A DNA stretch of 64,000 nt from Excoecaria cochinchinensis (lineage: Eukaryota; Streptophyta; Magnoliopsida; Malpighiales; Euphorbiaceae), in the NCBI GenBank assembly GCA_947683425.1, contig CANTUQ010000051.1:1178001-1242000 (forward strand), read 5' to 3'. Position numbers and translations under genes: made by a program. The notes beneath the pieces were generated by a model. The model did not search any database. It was not told where the DNA came from and was given only the letters and a program-made list of their open reading frames with translations. Shown here piece after piece: positions 10,264-21,885 of the stretch. Every line of letters starts with the position of its first letter. Within the stretch, counting starts at the first letter, position 1.

Positions 10264-13239
10264 TTAGCCGTGGAACCTTTTGAGTCTGTCGACATTGATC
10301 GGCTCTTTGAATTCGTTCCCATCGCTATCTGATAAGATTGCAGCCCCTTTGGACAACAGCTTCTTAAGGATATATGGCCCTTCCCAGGTAGGTCTGAATT
10401 TCCCCCTGATGTCTGGTATCCCTGGCCTCATCTGCTTGAACACCAAGTCCCCCTCTTTCAGTGGGTGCTTCCTCACCTTCTTTTCGAAAGTTCTCGCTAA
10501 TCTCTTCTGATATATCTGATTATGATAATAAGCTTTCAGCCTACTCTCATCCAGTAAGTTCAAGTGCTGCAATCTCTGCTGCGCCCATTCGGCTTCCGGG
10601 ATTTGGGCCTCCATGACCACCCTTAGTGATTTAAGTTCAATTTCTACTGGCAATACTGCTTCTGTTCCGTATACCAGGGAAAATGGTGTAGCGCCTGTAG
10701 ATGATCTTACCGTCGTTCTGTATCCCCACAGGGCGAAGGGTAACTTTTCAGCCCAGTCTTTGTAGGTTTGGACCATCTTGGACAAGATCTTCTTCACATT
10801 CTTATTGGCGGCTTCCACTGCTCCATTCGCTTGCGGTCGGTAGGGAGAGGATTTATGATGCTCAACACCATATTTCTCGAGAAGTTTTCTGGTTTCTCCC
10901 ATGAACTGCACTCCATGATCAGACACTATGTGATGAGGGAGGCCATATCTGCATATCAAATTCCTCTCTATGAACTTGGCCATGTCCCTTGCGTCAATTT
11001 TCTTGAAAGATTCTGCCTCGACCCATTTGGTGAAATAGTCGATTGCGACTATGATGTATCTGTGCCCATTAGACACCGTAGGGCGAATCTCTCCAATGAT
11101 ATCTATCCCCCAAGCAGCAAACGGCCAAGGTGATGTCAGGTTATGTAGTTATGATACCGGCAGGTGTCTCAAATCTGCGTACTGTTGGCACAACTGACAT
11201 TGTTTGACATACTTTGTACAATCAGTGTCTATCGTAAGCCAATAAAAGCCTTGTCTCATGATCTTCTTGGCCAAGGTCAAACCATTCATGTGGGCTCCAC
11301 AGACCCCTGCATGGGTTTCTTCCATTATCTTGCGCGCTTCTCTTTCATTCAAACACCTGAGCTGGATCCCATCTGACCGTCTTTTGTACAGCACCCCTTC
11401 CAAGGATATGAACTGAGTAGATAACTTACGTATCATCCTCTGGTCTTTTTCAGTGGCTTCTTCTGGAAATCTATCGCTTTCCAAGTAGTTCATGATATCA
11501 AAGTACCATGGCTTCCCATCTGATGCCTCTACCTCCATTACTGGCTCGGTTTCAAAACTAGGCTTATCAGAGCTCGAAATTAGCACCGGTTTCATGGCCA
11601 CTCCTTCAGGGTTATCCCACATTGACACTAAGGTTGCCAACGCATCAACCAGACGGTTCTCATCTCTGGGCACAAAGTGGAAAGTGCAAGTCTCAAATTG
11701 TCCACACATCCCTTTCAGATATTGAACATAAGGGACCAGTCGTTCTTCTTTAACAGCCCACTCACCTCGGATCTGGTTTATTACCAAGGACGAGTCACCA
11801 AATACCTCTACATTTCTTGCCCCCAACACAGCTAAAGCTTCTAACCCGAAGGTGCACGCTTCATACTCAGCTTCATTGTTGGTCACCATATATCTGAGTT
11901 TCTTAGCAAGAGGAAGCTTCTCATTATCTGGGGTCGTCAGGATGATTCCGACTCCGGCTCCCCTGTTATTCACTGCCCCGTCAAAATGCAACTGCCATCC
12001 TTGAATAGAAATCGTGCCTATGCTCTCGTCAGGAAAGGTAAATTCGGGGGTGTCCCCTTGGATAGGATGTTCAGCAAGAAATTCGGCTACAGCTCGCCCC
12101 TTAATAGTCTTGCGGGTGATGTATTGCACATCAAACTCTTGTAGCAAGAGCAGCCACCTCCCCATCTTTCCAAGCAAAGATGGTGCCTCCTGCAAATATC
12201 TTAAAGGATTCTGCTTGGCTACTGCCTGAACCTTGTATGAGTGGAAGTAATGCCTCAGTTTCTTTGATGCCCAAATTACTGCAAGGCAGATCTTCTCCAC
12301 TTCAGCATATTTTATTTCATAAGCCAGGAACTTCTTGCTGAGGTAATAAATTGCAAACTCCACCCCAAATTCATCCTCTTGAGCCATCATGGCGCCCACT
12401 GAACCGTCTTCTACTGCCAGGTATAGAATAAGCGGTTTAACAGGTTGCGGAGGCCTTAGTACTGGCGGATTTAACAGATACTCCCTGATATTATCAAAGG
12501 CTCTTTGGCAGTCTTCATTCCAGACTACGGGCTGATTCTTTCTAAGCAGCTTGAAAATAGGTTCGCATATCGAAGTGAGCTTGGCAATAAACCGGCTGAC
12601 ATACTGCAGCTTGCCCAGGAAACTCCTTACATCTTTCTCCTTTTGTGGCACAGGCATCTCTCTGATAGCTTTCACCTTGTCGGGGTCAATTTCTATTCCC
12701 CTTTGACTGACGACATGTCCCAACAGCTTTCCTGAAGTCACCCCGAAAATGCACTTCTTGGGATTAAATCGCAGATTATACTTATCGATCCTGGTGAAGA
12801 ACTTCTCTAGAGCTTCAAAGTGTCCCTCTCGGGTGGCTGATTTGACCATCATATCACCGACATACACCTCCACTTCTTTGTGAATCAGGTCACTTAAGAT
12901 CTTGGTTGCCATCCTCTAGTATGTGGCTCCTGCATTCTTCAGGCCGAAAGGCATGACCCGATAGGCATAGGTGCCCCACTCCGTGATAAAGGCAGTTTTA
13001 ACCCGGTCAGCTATCTTGTTCAGGATCTGGTTGTAGCCCACATATCCGTCCCCAAAGCTGTACATCCTGCAATTGGCGGCACTGTCTATCAATACATCAA
13101 TATGGGGTAGTGGAAAATCATCTTTAGGGCAGGCTTTGTTAAGATCTCGATAATCCACACATACCCTGACCTTTCCGTTCTTCTTTGCCACAGGAACCAC
13201 ATTTGCCAGCCATGTAGGATACTGGACTTCCACAAGGAA
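10264..13239 (-). pseudogene. pol: Element C pol: reverse transcriptase, two RNases H, integrase
   Basis: One minus-strand frame from about 13239 to 10264. The reverse transcriptase has VRVCVDYRDLNKACPKDDFP and YRVMPFGLKNAGATY; the catalytic Tyr-Val-Asp-Asp is changed to Tyr-Val-Gly-Asp at 12850-12864. A Ty3-type RNase H follows (about 12500-12100), then a second, archaeal-type RNase H (WQLHFDGAVNNRGAGVGI, about 12000-11600), a hallmark of the Tat lineage. Then come the integrase zinc finger (HAGVCGAHMNG, CQLCQQ), the core (DYFTKWVEAES, IVSDHGVQF, NGAVEAANK) and a C-terminal domain ending NVDRLKRFHG. Two in-frame stops: TAG at 12913-12915, where Gln is expected in GATYQR, and TAA near 11148. 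Upstream it is joined by a frameshift to the protease region. Confidence 0.92.
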
Positions 13240-15077
13240 CTAGCTTCAATCTGCTGTCGAATTTCCTCCTTAACCTTGTCAGCCCATTCTGGTCTTAGCC
13301 TTCTCAACTTCTGCTTCACAGGCTTACAATCTGGGTAAGTCTGGATGGCATGCTCCGCTATCTCTCGGTCAATCCCTGGCATGTCCTCGTAGGTCCAGGC
13401 AAAGACCTTTTCATGTTTTCTTATTATTCTCTCAAAATTTTTTCTCTCCTCAGGAGTTATGTTTGATGCTATTAGAATTTCTCTCGGATTTTTCGAGGTT
13501 CCAATATTAAAAGGCGTTATGCCAGTGGAGTCAATGTCAAAAATTGATGGAATATGATCATGTTCATGCATGTTGAAATCATTAGAAACATCGCACAAAT
13601 AAGTGAAATTGTTCATCTTATTGATAATATTATAGTTATCATTTACATCATAAAAGAGTTCTGGAATAAAAAGACAATCTAGGCTAGAGTCTTCTTCTGC
13701 CTCTCCTGAGGTTGATGCCGTTGCAGCTTGCTCACCGACTTTCTGATTTAGCAGAGGCCCTTCAGGCACGTCGGAAGAAATCTTCAAATCCCCCATTTTC
13801 AGCTCTAAATCTGCTATCTTCCCTTTTCCTTTCAGCCTAGCAGCTGCCATCTTCTCAGTAACGACCTCCTCAAGCTCGCACTTGTCCCAAGTGATACCCT
13901 GAGTCATGACTTCCTCATCCCAAAAGTCTTCAGCAGTCTTGACGAACCCGACGTGCCAGTCATACACATCATTAAAGATCTCAAAGCCAGGGACAATCCT
14001 CCCATCTACCCATTGTGGTTCATCTTCACCAGTATAAGCACATACTGAGGGTGCGGGTACAAAGCTCTCTGAAATGTGGGGGATCTTGTCTGTCACCCTC
14101 TTCTTGCCGAAGCCACCTCTATACCCCAGGCCTTTCTGGTTCTTCTGCCCTCGGGTGGTGATCGCGGTCTGCAGCCCTTAGGAGCTTCTACCCAATCCAG
14201 CCCCGGGAATATAGTGCATCTTCTTCATCATATTAACCACAGCCGGGCTATCTACTGATCCGTGCTCTCCCCTTATCATAGACACATGGAAGCCGCTGAA
14301 CGGCTGATTGGCAATTTCCAGCACTGAGACCTGGTTTTCACTGGCCGCTTTGATAGTCACGACCTCCCCTTCATGTGGGAACTTTATCATCTGATGCAGT
14401 GTTGACGACACTCCTCCTAATTTATGAAACCAGGGTCTCCCTAGCAAAGCTGAGAAGTTAGCAGGGATGGGCAGAACTACAAATTCGACCTCCACCTCGA
14501 TAGGTCCTGTCTTGACCAAAGTCTTGAAGGTTCCTGAGGCTTGCCTCCTCGAGTTATCGTAGGCCGTGATAGTCAGATCGGATCCGCTGAGCATATCCTC
14601 GCTCAAACCAAAAGCCTGCAAAGCTATTAAAGGGAACACGTTGATAGAAGACCCATCGTCCACCATAACGCAAGCAGTGTGCTTACCACTAATCTGTGCT
14701 TTAATGTACAAGGGTCGTTTTTGATTGCGGCCCTCAACAGGTAAGTCAGCGTCGGAAAAGACCAATCTCTCCTCAGATCCTCCCTTAATTAAACCCAAAA
14801 GCTCTGACGGGGAAATAGTGGTGGCGACTGTGGCCTCAACCAAAGCCTCTACTACCTTCTGCCTATGAGAGGGGGATTGCCTCAACAGATCCCAAATGGA
14901 TATCTGAGCTGCGGTCTTCTTCAATTGCCTTACAATCTGTTCCTCCTCTGGCTCTTTCTCTGCCAATGGCTGTACCGGCTCAGGTAGCTTTGCAATCTCG
15001 GGGATCACCCTCCCACTTCTAGTGACAGCGCTTATCTCTCCCTCGTCTCCATCGGAGCCCCACAGATCAAGGTTCAA
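13225..15077 (-). pseudogene. pro: Element C protease and linker region
   Basis: One frame on the minus strand holding, in order: an acidic start (NLDLWGSDGDEGE), the linker SAVTRSGRVIPEIAK, the segment KKTAAQISIWDLLRQSP, and the aspartic protease with CVMVDDGSSINVFPL (about residues 136-150), then ALLGRPWFHKLGGV. A Gly-rich PGAGLGR stretch resembling a G-patch is followed by a TAA near 14178 and the frame continues (GYRGGFGKKRVTDK) to the start of reverse transcriptase (HEKVFAWTYEDMPGID, LRPEWADKVKEEI). One base appears lost near 13240, shifting reverse transcriptase to another frame; this is decay and I see no Ogre-type intron there. Confidence 0.88.
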
Positions 15078-15400
15078 CCCTTCTTCACCCTCGGCTTCTT
15101 CTGTCTCATTGGAGGAGGAGGAGGATTCTGTGGAGCATTTGGCTGAGCGTTCTGCTGTGCCAAGGCGGTCAACATATTCATCATCCTGCCCTCGAATTCC
15201 TCAAAACGGCGGCCCACTTCTTCCGCAATCATGGCCCTGGTGGCATCTTCCCCCCTAGGCGAGTTTGCCATCTGAGATACTGTACCACTGATTTCTGATA
15301 AAATCTCCGGTAGACCCTCTCTATCTGACAGCTCAGGAGTAAGAACTCGGATCAGTCGCCCGGTTGGTGATCTAGTCCACCTGGGCAGATCTATGATGGC
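15074..15400 (-). pseudogene. gag: Element C gag, N-terminal part only
   Basis: Minus-strand frame starting at IIDLPRWTRSPTGR after a CTGCAG splice-site-like boundary at about 15400, with RAMIAEEVGRRFEEFEGRMM as in H, then a Pro-rich tail and a stop (RVKKG) at 15074. The capsid core seen in H and E (HIKQYALVIKG, DWYHGL) and the zinc knuckle are absent: the frame passes directly into the protease linker with a shift. Either this copy has a gag deletion or the family is non-autonomous. The reading frame is open upstream to an ATG at 15466, inside the leader. Confidence 0.8.
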
Positions 15401-16167
15401 TGCAGGGACAAAAGTTAGAATGATGCATGAAATGCAGGTATGATGCATGATCGTGATATGCAACACTTACAGAGCACAAGCAAGCAAGTTGGTCCTTCCA
15501 CCCTTATTTCTCCCACACACATGGTCGTGCAGTCTCTTTCCTAGGTGGGATTAGCCTAAGGGTCAACGAGGGACCCAATGGACGCGTATGGTGTGCGGTG
15601 GAAAACCGGCAGCATAACACTCCTATGCTAATGTACAAGCGGATGGATAATGATCGTCACGTATTCGAACGCTCCATAAATTTCGACATGGCCCTACCGG
15701 GGCATGATAGCCTTTGGCTAGGTTACCGAGTGAGATATTTGGACTCATCCAATACGTGAGGATCCATACAGCAAGCATGAGATTACGGTTCATTTCACCT
15801 GTGGAAAGTGACTACAGCTATTACATGAGCTTTGGACAAGGGAGACATTTCTTTGAGGCTACCCAAGCATGATCCCTGCCGACGGGTCTAGCTCATAACG
15901 AGCATAGCGACCGATCGGGTCACCATTTGATATACCATTTAGGTACGAGGCTTGGGCTGGTGATTATCCTTAACACTTCCCCAAATTGAGTGAAAATGAG
16001 GAGGTGCTTCAGGAACGCACCGGGGCTAGAAGAGGGACCAAACTAGCGTATTCTAAGGCTCTAATGATATGCAAATGCAAATTTGAGAGAAAGCGAATTT
16101 ATGAATTAAATTTTAGTCATAAATGTAAAAAGAGGTATTTTCAAATCAAAATCTCGAACCATAAACA
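15401..16167 (-). other. Element C 5' leader
   Basis: About 770 non-coding bases between primer site and gag. On the minus strand they contain GGACCAAGT-, ACCGGCAGC- and GTTAAGGATAATCACCAG-type words that also occur in H (34865-35596) and E (44321-45090). This conservation across three families exceeds that of their LTRs, as expected of a packaging or dimerisation signal (inference). Confidence 0.75.
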
Positions 16168-16185
16168 TCCCCAGCAGAGTCGCCA
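16168..16185 (-). other. Element C primer binding site (tRNA-Arg-like)
   Basis: Minus strand TGGCGACTCTGCTGGGGA starts two bases after the LTR end. It fits the 3' end of plant tRNA-Arg(ACG) as I remember it (PBS TGGCGACTCCGCTGGGGA) with one mismatch. Tat/Ogre elements are known to use tRNA-Arg. Confidence 0.8.
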
Positions 16186-16186
16186 C

Positions 16187-18238
16187 TGTGACGCGCGCCG
16201 GATCCCGATGCGCCGCCAGTTCGATCGCCCGCACGTGGGCGATCGGGGCATTCGCGGGTCCGTTGGCATCTTGCGATAAATCGCAAGTGCGTCTATATTG
16301 GGCAACAAGGAGGTATCATGGAGTCGCCACCCAATAGAACATTGGGAAAGTTACTCTCGCCTCGGAGAGCCTAAGACTGCGCTTGGTATCCATTTTGGGC
16401 CAGCTAGAGGGATCATGGAAGGATGGACTTCTCACCCTAAAGAGCCTAGGATTAGCGCTAAAGCCTCGTGACCCAAGAAGTATTTTGCAGGATAACCTCT
16501 AACCTCTCGAGCCCAAAGACCAGAGCTGGGTCCGGGATTTCTCATCTATTTCTACCTCAATTAGTTTATGATCAAATTTTAATGTCACTAATTCTCTCTC
16601 TCTCCACACTATGCAATTGATTAAAAGGCGCATTTATTCACATCTTGAAAGCGATAAATGATCAAATAGATAATGAAAGCAATAGATTACAATAATACAA
16701 GGAGCGGAATACATCTCACTTTTATAAAGAGTGCAGATCATGCATAAATCGGGGCATTTGCTTATTCTGAGGACTTTGGTCCTCGCATGCATCATCGTTA
16801 AAATTGAATATTTTCATTGTGATGGTTTTATTGGATGAAATAGGACATTGGTCCAGTTTTATGTAAACCTTCATTTTATTAAATATAAAACCATTGAGTC
16901 ATTTTTATACATCAACGGGATATAAAAGGAGTGCATCCATGTACATAAGATAATCAATAAAAGAAATGAAACCAGAGGATTAGGAAACTAAACCGGACGA
17001 GATCCTCTAAACAGGGTAGATAGCCGCTCAAGCTCGGGATAATCCAGGTGGACCAATATACACTCACAAAAAGTTAAGAGACGTTAATATACATAAAATT
17101 GACACATAAGAAATCAAAGAGACTGGATAGAGATAAAAAATGATTAAAAAAATAGAGACAGAACCCACCGACGACCTTTCCTGGTTGACCGACGGGCGTC
17201 GGTTTGGTTACTCGATATGCCCGTTTGTCACTCAAAAAGGGCGTCTGTAGGTGGGTGACCGACGGGCGTCGGTCATGAAGATGACCCGTCGGTCACCTCT
17301 ATCTCCAGAAAACAGAAAGGAAAAAAGAAGCCTTTCGAGGTCAAAAGGCAAGTTTTGTCCAAAAAGGAGATGAGGGAGTCAAAATGAAGGAAAGTAATGA
17401 CAGGTATTCAAAAACTTCACATAATGAATAAATAAATAAATAAGAAATTAAATATGAGATGAAAATGGAGAGAGAATCCGGAATATTTACCCTCAGATAA
17501 TCACTTCAGGTGAGATTCTGGTGTCGGTTAGATCCCCGCGTATTCCACGAGAAACAAAGATGAAAGATTAAAGAGAGAAAATGTGATATTTCACCTCCAA
17601 TCCTTCAGAAAATCGATTTTGGAGTCAAAATCTAAAGAAAACTAATTAGCTTTTAGTTCCTTTGATTGATTTGATCCTTGATTAAAAAGATTTCTTTGTA
17701 AATGTGTTTTGTTGGAAGAGAGAGAAAATGTGCTTGAATTTTGGTAGAGTTTCCTTTTCTGAAAATTTTTCCAACCCTTTTCAAATGAAAATCCGGACCT
17801 TATATAGCCAGACACGACCGACGGGCGTCGGTGTAAGGGGGCGGGCGTCGGAAGAATCCTACTGACACAAGGACACTTGCGACGGCCCTGCCATATCCAC
17901 CGACGGGCGTCGAAACGGTTGCGTACTCTGGGAAACCAGGCGGCTCCTGACAGGGGCGGTGATTTTCCGACGGGCGTCGAAAAATACCACAAGTCGTCGG
18001 TGACTCGAAGCGACGGGCTGCCTCCACAGACGGCCAGGCTGTCTGCGGAGGACAAAAAAGCCTTTTTGACTTGGAAAACTTCCGTTTTCTCCCCCTCTGC
18101 CCAGGAATTGTAGAAAAACCTCATTTCTCATGGACGCGGGACTGAAACCTCCAAATTCAGCCTCTCGAACAGGCTCGAACATTGATTTCATCATAGGGTA
18201 ACCTCTGATCCGGACTGCTCCGGGACACGGTGCTTACA
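16187..18238 (-). repeat. Element C 5' LTR
   Basis: 2052 bases from TGTAAGCACCGTGTCCC (18238 downwards) to CGTCACA (16187). TATA box CTATATAAGG at about 17799-17808, preceded by palindromic CCGACGGGCGTCGG-type motifs (17815-18030); a second set lies at 17165-17300. A donor-like CAGATAATC...GAG|GGTAAAT is near 17494. TGGCGACTCC is at 16320-16329. Only one LTR of C is present. Confidence 0.92.
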
Positions 18239-20061
18239 CCGAATTTGTTGCTGAGCATCCTATTCAAGGAGACACTCCCGAGTTCACCTTTCCTGATGAG
18301 AGCATAGTCGCAATTTCTGTTCAGGGATGGCAGTTGCACTTTGATGGGGCAGTAAATAATAGAGGAGCCGGAGTTGGGATCATCTTGACGACCCCAGATA
18401 GTGAGAAACTTCCCCTCGCTAAGAAGCTAAGGTACAAAGCAACCAACAATGAAGCCGAATATGAAGCATGCACCTTCGGATTGGAAGCTTTAGCGGCATT
18501 GGGGGCAAAGACTATAGAAGTCTTCGGTGACTCATCCTTGGTGATTAATCAGATCTGAGGTGAGTGGGCTGTAAAAGAAGAATGACTGATGCCCTATATT
18601 GAGTATTTGAAAGAGGTGTGTGGGCAGTTTGAGACTTGCACTTTCCACTTTGTGCCCAGAGATGAGAATCGTTTACCTGATGCATTGGCAACCCTGGTGT
18701 CAATGTGGGATAATCCTGAAGGAGTAGCCATGAAGCCTGTATTGATTTCAAGCTCTGAGAAGCCCAGCTTTGAGACTAAGCCTGTGATGGAAGTAGAGGT
18801 GGCGGATGGGAAACCATGGTACTTCGACATCATGAACTACTTGGAAAACGATAAATTTCCAGAAGAAGCTACTGAGAAAGACCAGAGGATGATCCGGAAG
18901 CTATCTACTCAGTTCATATCCTTGGAAGGGGTGTTGTACAAAAGACGGTCAGACGGGATCCAGCTCAGGTGCTTGAATGAAAAGGAAGCCCGCAAAGTGA
19001 TGGAGGAAACCCATGCAGGCGTCTATGGGGCTCACATGAACGGTTTGACCTTGGCCAAGAAGATTATGAGACAAGGCTTTTATTGGCTTACGATAGACAA
19101 CAACTGCTCAAAATATGTTAAGCAATGCCAATTATGCCAACAATACGCAGACTTGAGACACCTGCCAGTATTAGAGCTACATAACCTGACATCACCTTGG
19201 CCTTTTGCTGCTTGGGGGATAGATATCATTGGAGAGATTCGCCCTACAACGTCCAATGGGCACAGATACATCATAGTCGCAATTGATTATTTCACCAAAT
19301 GGGTAGAGGCAGAATCCTTCAAGAAGATTGATGTAAGGGATATGGCCAAGTTCATAGAGAGAAATTTGATCTGCAGATATGGCCTCCCTCATCACATAGT
19401 GTCTGACGATGGAGTACAATTCATGGGAGAAACCAGAAAGCTCCTTGAGAAGTATGGTGTCGAGCATCATAAATCCTCTCCCTACCGACCACAAGCGAAC
19501 GGAGCAGTAGAAGCCGCTAATAAGAATATGAAGAAAATCCTGTCCAAGATGGTCCAAACCTACAAAAACTGGGCCGAAAAGTTACCCTTTGCCCTGTGGG
19601 GATATAGAACAACGGTAAGGACGTCTATAGGCGCTACACCATTTTCCTTGGTATACGGAACAGAAGCAGTATTGCCAGTTGAGATAGAGCTCAAATCACT
19701 GAGGGTGGTCATGGAAGCCCAAATCCCACAGGCCGAATGGGCGCAGCAGAGGCTGCAGCACTTGAACTTACTGGATGAGAGTAGGCTGAAAGCTTATTAT
19801 CATAATCAGATTTATCAGAAGAGATTGGCAAGAACTTTCGGAAAGAAGGTAAGAAAGCATCCGCTGAAAGAAGGGGACTTGGTGTTCAAGCAGATGAGGC
19901 CAGGCATACCAGACATTAGAGAGAAATTCAGATCGACATGGGAGGGGCCGTATATCCTTATGAAACTGCTGTCCAAGGGAGCTGCGATCTTGTCGGATAG
20001 TGATGGGAATGAATTAAAAGAACCGATCAATGTCGACAGACTCAAAAGGTTCCATGGCTAA
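18239..20061 (+). pseudogene. pol: Element B pol remnant: second RNase H and integrase
   Basis: The frame begins abruptly at 18239 in the linker EFVAEHPIQGDTPEFTF, next to C's LTR, and ends at TAA 20061 after NVDRLKRFHG. It holds the archaeal-type RNase H (LHFDGAVNNRGAGVGII, NNEAEYEACTFGLEAL), the zinc finger (HAGVYGAHMNG, CQLCQQ) and an integrase core with all three acidic residues visible: IDIIGEIRP, IVSDDGVQF and NGAVEAANK. Two TGA stops at 18556 and 18586 stand where C has CGA or an equivalent Arg codon. Apart from these the 1.8 kb is open. The upstream part of pol is missing. Confidence 0.93.
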
Positions 20062-20368
20062 AGACCAAAATAAAAAGAAGAGAATAAAATGCCCTGCAGG
20101 TAAAAAACTGAAAAAAGGCGGCCGTGTTAAAATTGGGCACCTCGACAGGGTGAAAACCGAAAAAAGACATCCTGTGCAAAAATTAGAGGCATGAGAGAAA
20201 ATGTCCGATCGTGAAAACCCGAGAGGGCCGATTGGTAACAGGAGTTGATGCTATTAAAATTTGGTTCTTTGTATTAACAATGCGTAAGCAGCCGAGTAAA
20301 TGCCAAAACTGATCATGTATGCTGAAATTATATGAAAATATACACAATTTCATGAAATAGAATGAATG
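20062..20368. other. B: gap between integrase and the antisense gene
   Basis: Convergent 3' region matching C 9875-10263. Contains GAAAACCGAAAAAAG and GAAAACCCGAGAGGG words. No gene seen; it is a likely place for 3' ends from both sides. Confidence 0.65.
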
Positions 20369-21885
20369 TTATTCTTTTCGTTTTTTGTCATTTCCTAGTT
20401 CTGCATTAAAAAGAAATGTAGCACCAAAAGAAATACATATGTATAGACTAAGATAAGTCCTGCTGCTGCTCTCGCCGACCAAATTCTTGAGCCCTCGGGT
20501 CCTGTTATCAGATGCTGGACTAAGGATCCATTTCTTGTACTCATTGGTCGAGGACACAGAATGATTGCCGAATCGTGGGATAACAGTCTTCACTGGTAGT
20601 CTGCCTCACAGCTCATGATACCGAGAAGCAAACGCAGCCGAGAGAGCTCCTCCTCGGAAGGACAAGGGAACCCTCACTACATCCTGGGTCATCCCGAGCT
20701 GGCGTGTACATCTAGAGGTGATGCAGAAGGTGGCTCGACGAAGCCCACAGAGGGGAACACACCCCGATGGCCCATCAATGACCACATGAGATAGTGGGAG
20801 CCAGGCGGACGTAAAACTGATGTCGTCATCTGACAGCTCGCCAAATCTGGTAACGCCTTCACTAGTAGTGGCACATCCATAAAGTCGTCGACGCGGCAGA
20901 AAGTGGCTTGGCGAGTACTGTGGAATAACGTGAGGGGGTGGTTCAGACAGCATCTTCAGTTTCTCTTGCAGCCAGATCTGAAAAGAAAAAAAGAAAAAGA
21001 AAAATAAATATAAAAAAGAGACAAAAATAAAAGAAAAATAAAAGAAAAATAAATATAAATATAAAAAAAGAAAGAAGAGAAGAAAAAGAAAAAAAAAACA
21101 AAAATAAAAAGAAAGAAAAAAGCCGCTGGAGTAAGTAGGGTTTACTTCAGGCAAAAATAAGGCATAGGGTTGTGTGAAAATCCGAAAGGGCGCACCTCCC
21201 ACTAAGAAAAGCTAGTGTGAAAATCCATAAGGGACGCACTACCTTTAAAATAATGACGTACCTGGAGCAATAAGGGGCTACCGGTAGAGGTTGTAGTGGA
21301 TCCAGAGCTCACAGCGTCCAAGCCCAGAATGGTTTCAGCCAGAATGAGTGGTAAGGGTGATAATCCCAGATGAAAGTCGCCCAAGACTCCGAACAGGCGA
21401 GAGTCACCTGTCAAACCCCCTGGAACAACAGTAAGGAAGTTCACCATGCAAAACAAGAATATGATGCTTACCCGATAGGTGGGGATGTCGGTGAACTGAT
21501 CCAGAGCCTCGATCAGTGGCCCCAGAGCAAAGAGAGAGCCCAGAGAAATCAGCCGGACGGCCTCAGATGAGGGTATGCCGAGCGCCATAGCTATATCCCG
21601 GGTCTGGAATAGGCCGCAGCGGGGGATGCAAGGCAGAGCACTAGGAGGGAACCAAGCTCCGAGAATGGCAGCTAACTCTTCAGGCAAAGGGCACAGTTCC
21701 TGATAGGTGAACCGAAAAACGTGAAATAGGGGGTTCCAGAAGTGGGTCGCCGCCAGGAGGAGGTTTTGGTCAACTTTCACCAGGCACAGATATTTCAGCC
21801 CAGACAGAGAAGAAAGGGCGCCTTCTCCCCAAGTGCGTTTGTCATCTAAGATACGGTGCATCCTTTACGCTAGAGGGGAAGACAT
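20369..21885 (-). pseudogene. Element B antisense accessory gene, DUF7745-like, one intron
   Basis: Same gene as C 8569-9874. ATG at 21885 (MSSPLA), then TAA at codon 7 where C has CAA; the rest is open from Met 21861. Exon 1 ends CCAG at 21262; the intron (21261-20978) runs from GTACGT to TTTTCAG and is 284 bases against 158 in C, because its pyrimidine tract has grown into a (TTTTC/TTTAT)-type repeat. Exon 2 from 20977 reads IWLQEKLKMLSEPPP, FGELSDDDISF, VPLCGLRRATF, TRQLGMTQDVVRV. TGA replaces the Trp after YHEL at about 20605. C's stop aligns near 20454; here it is lost and the frame runs to 20369. Function unknown; the family is common in plant retrotransposons and their host-derived relatives. 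Confidence 0.75.

Larger units (their letters stand above)
6646..18238 (-). mobile_element. Element C: Tat-like retrotransposon, minus strand, 3' end lost
   Basis: Reading on the minus strand: 5' LTR 18238-16187, primer site, leader, shortened gag, protease, reverse transcriptase, two RNases H, integrase, an antisense DUF7745-like gene (plus strand 8569-9874) and a sense accessory gene cut at 6650. It is the same family type as B but with a clearly different LTR. Its LTR start abuts B's second RNase H at 18239, where the target sequence would be CCGAA. The left end has neither 3' UTR nor 3' LTR and joins B's 5' LTR across the shared word TCAA, the mark of an illegitimate deletion. Confidence 0.88.

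Noticed and set aside
13089..13240. Ogre-type intron between protease and reverse transcriptase in C
   Set aside because: The frames overlap and a one-base loss near 13240 restores continuity; no intron-length insertion or splice sites are present.
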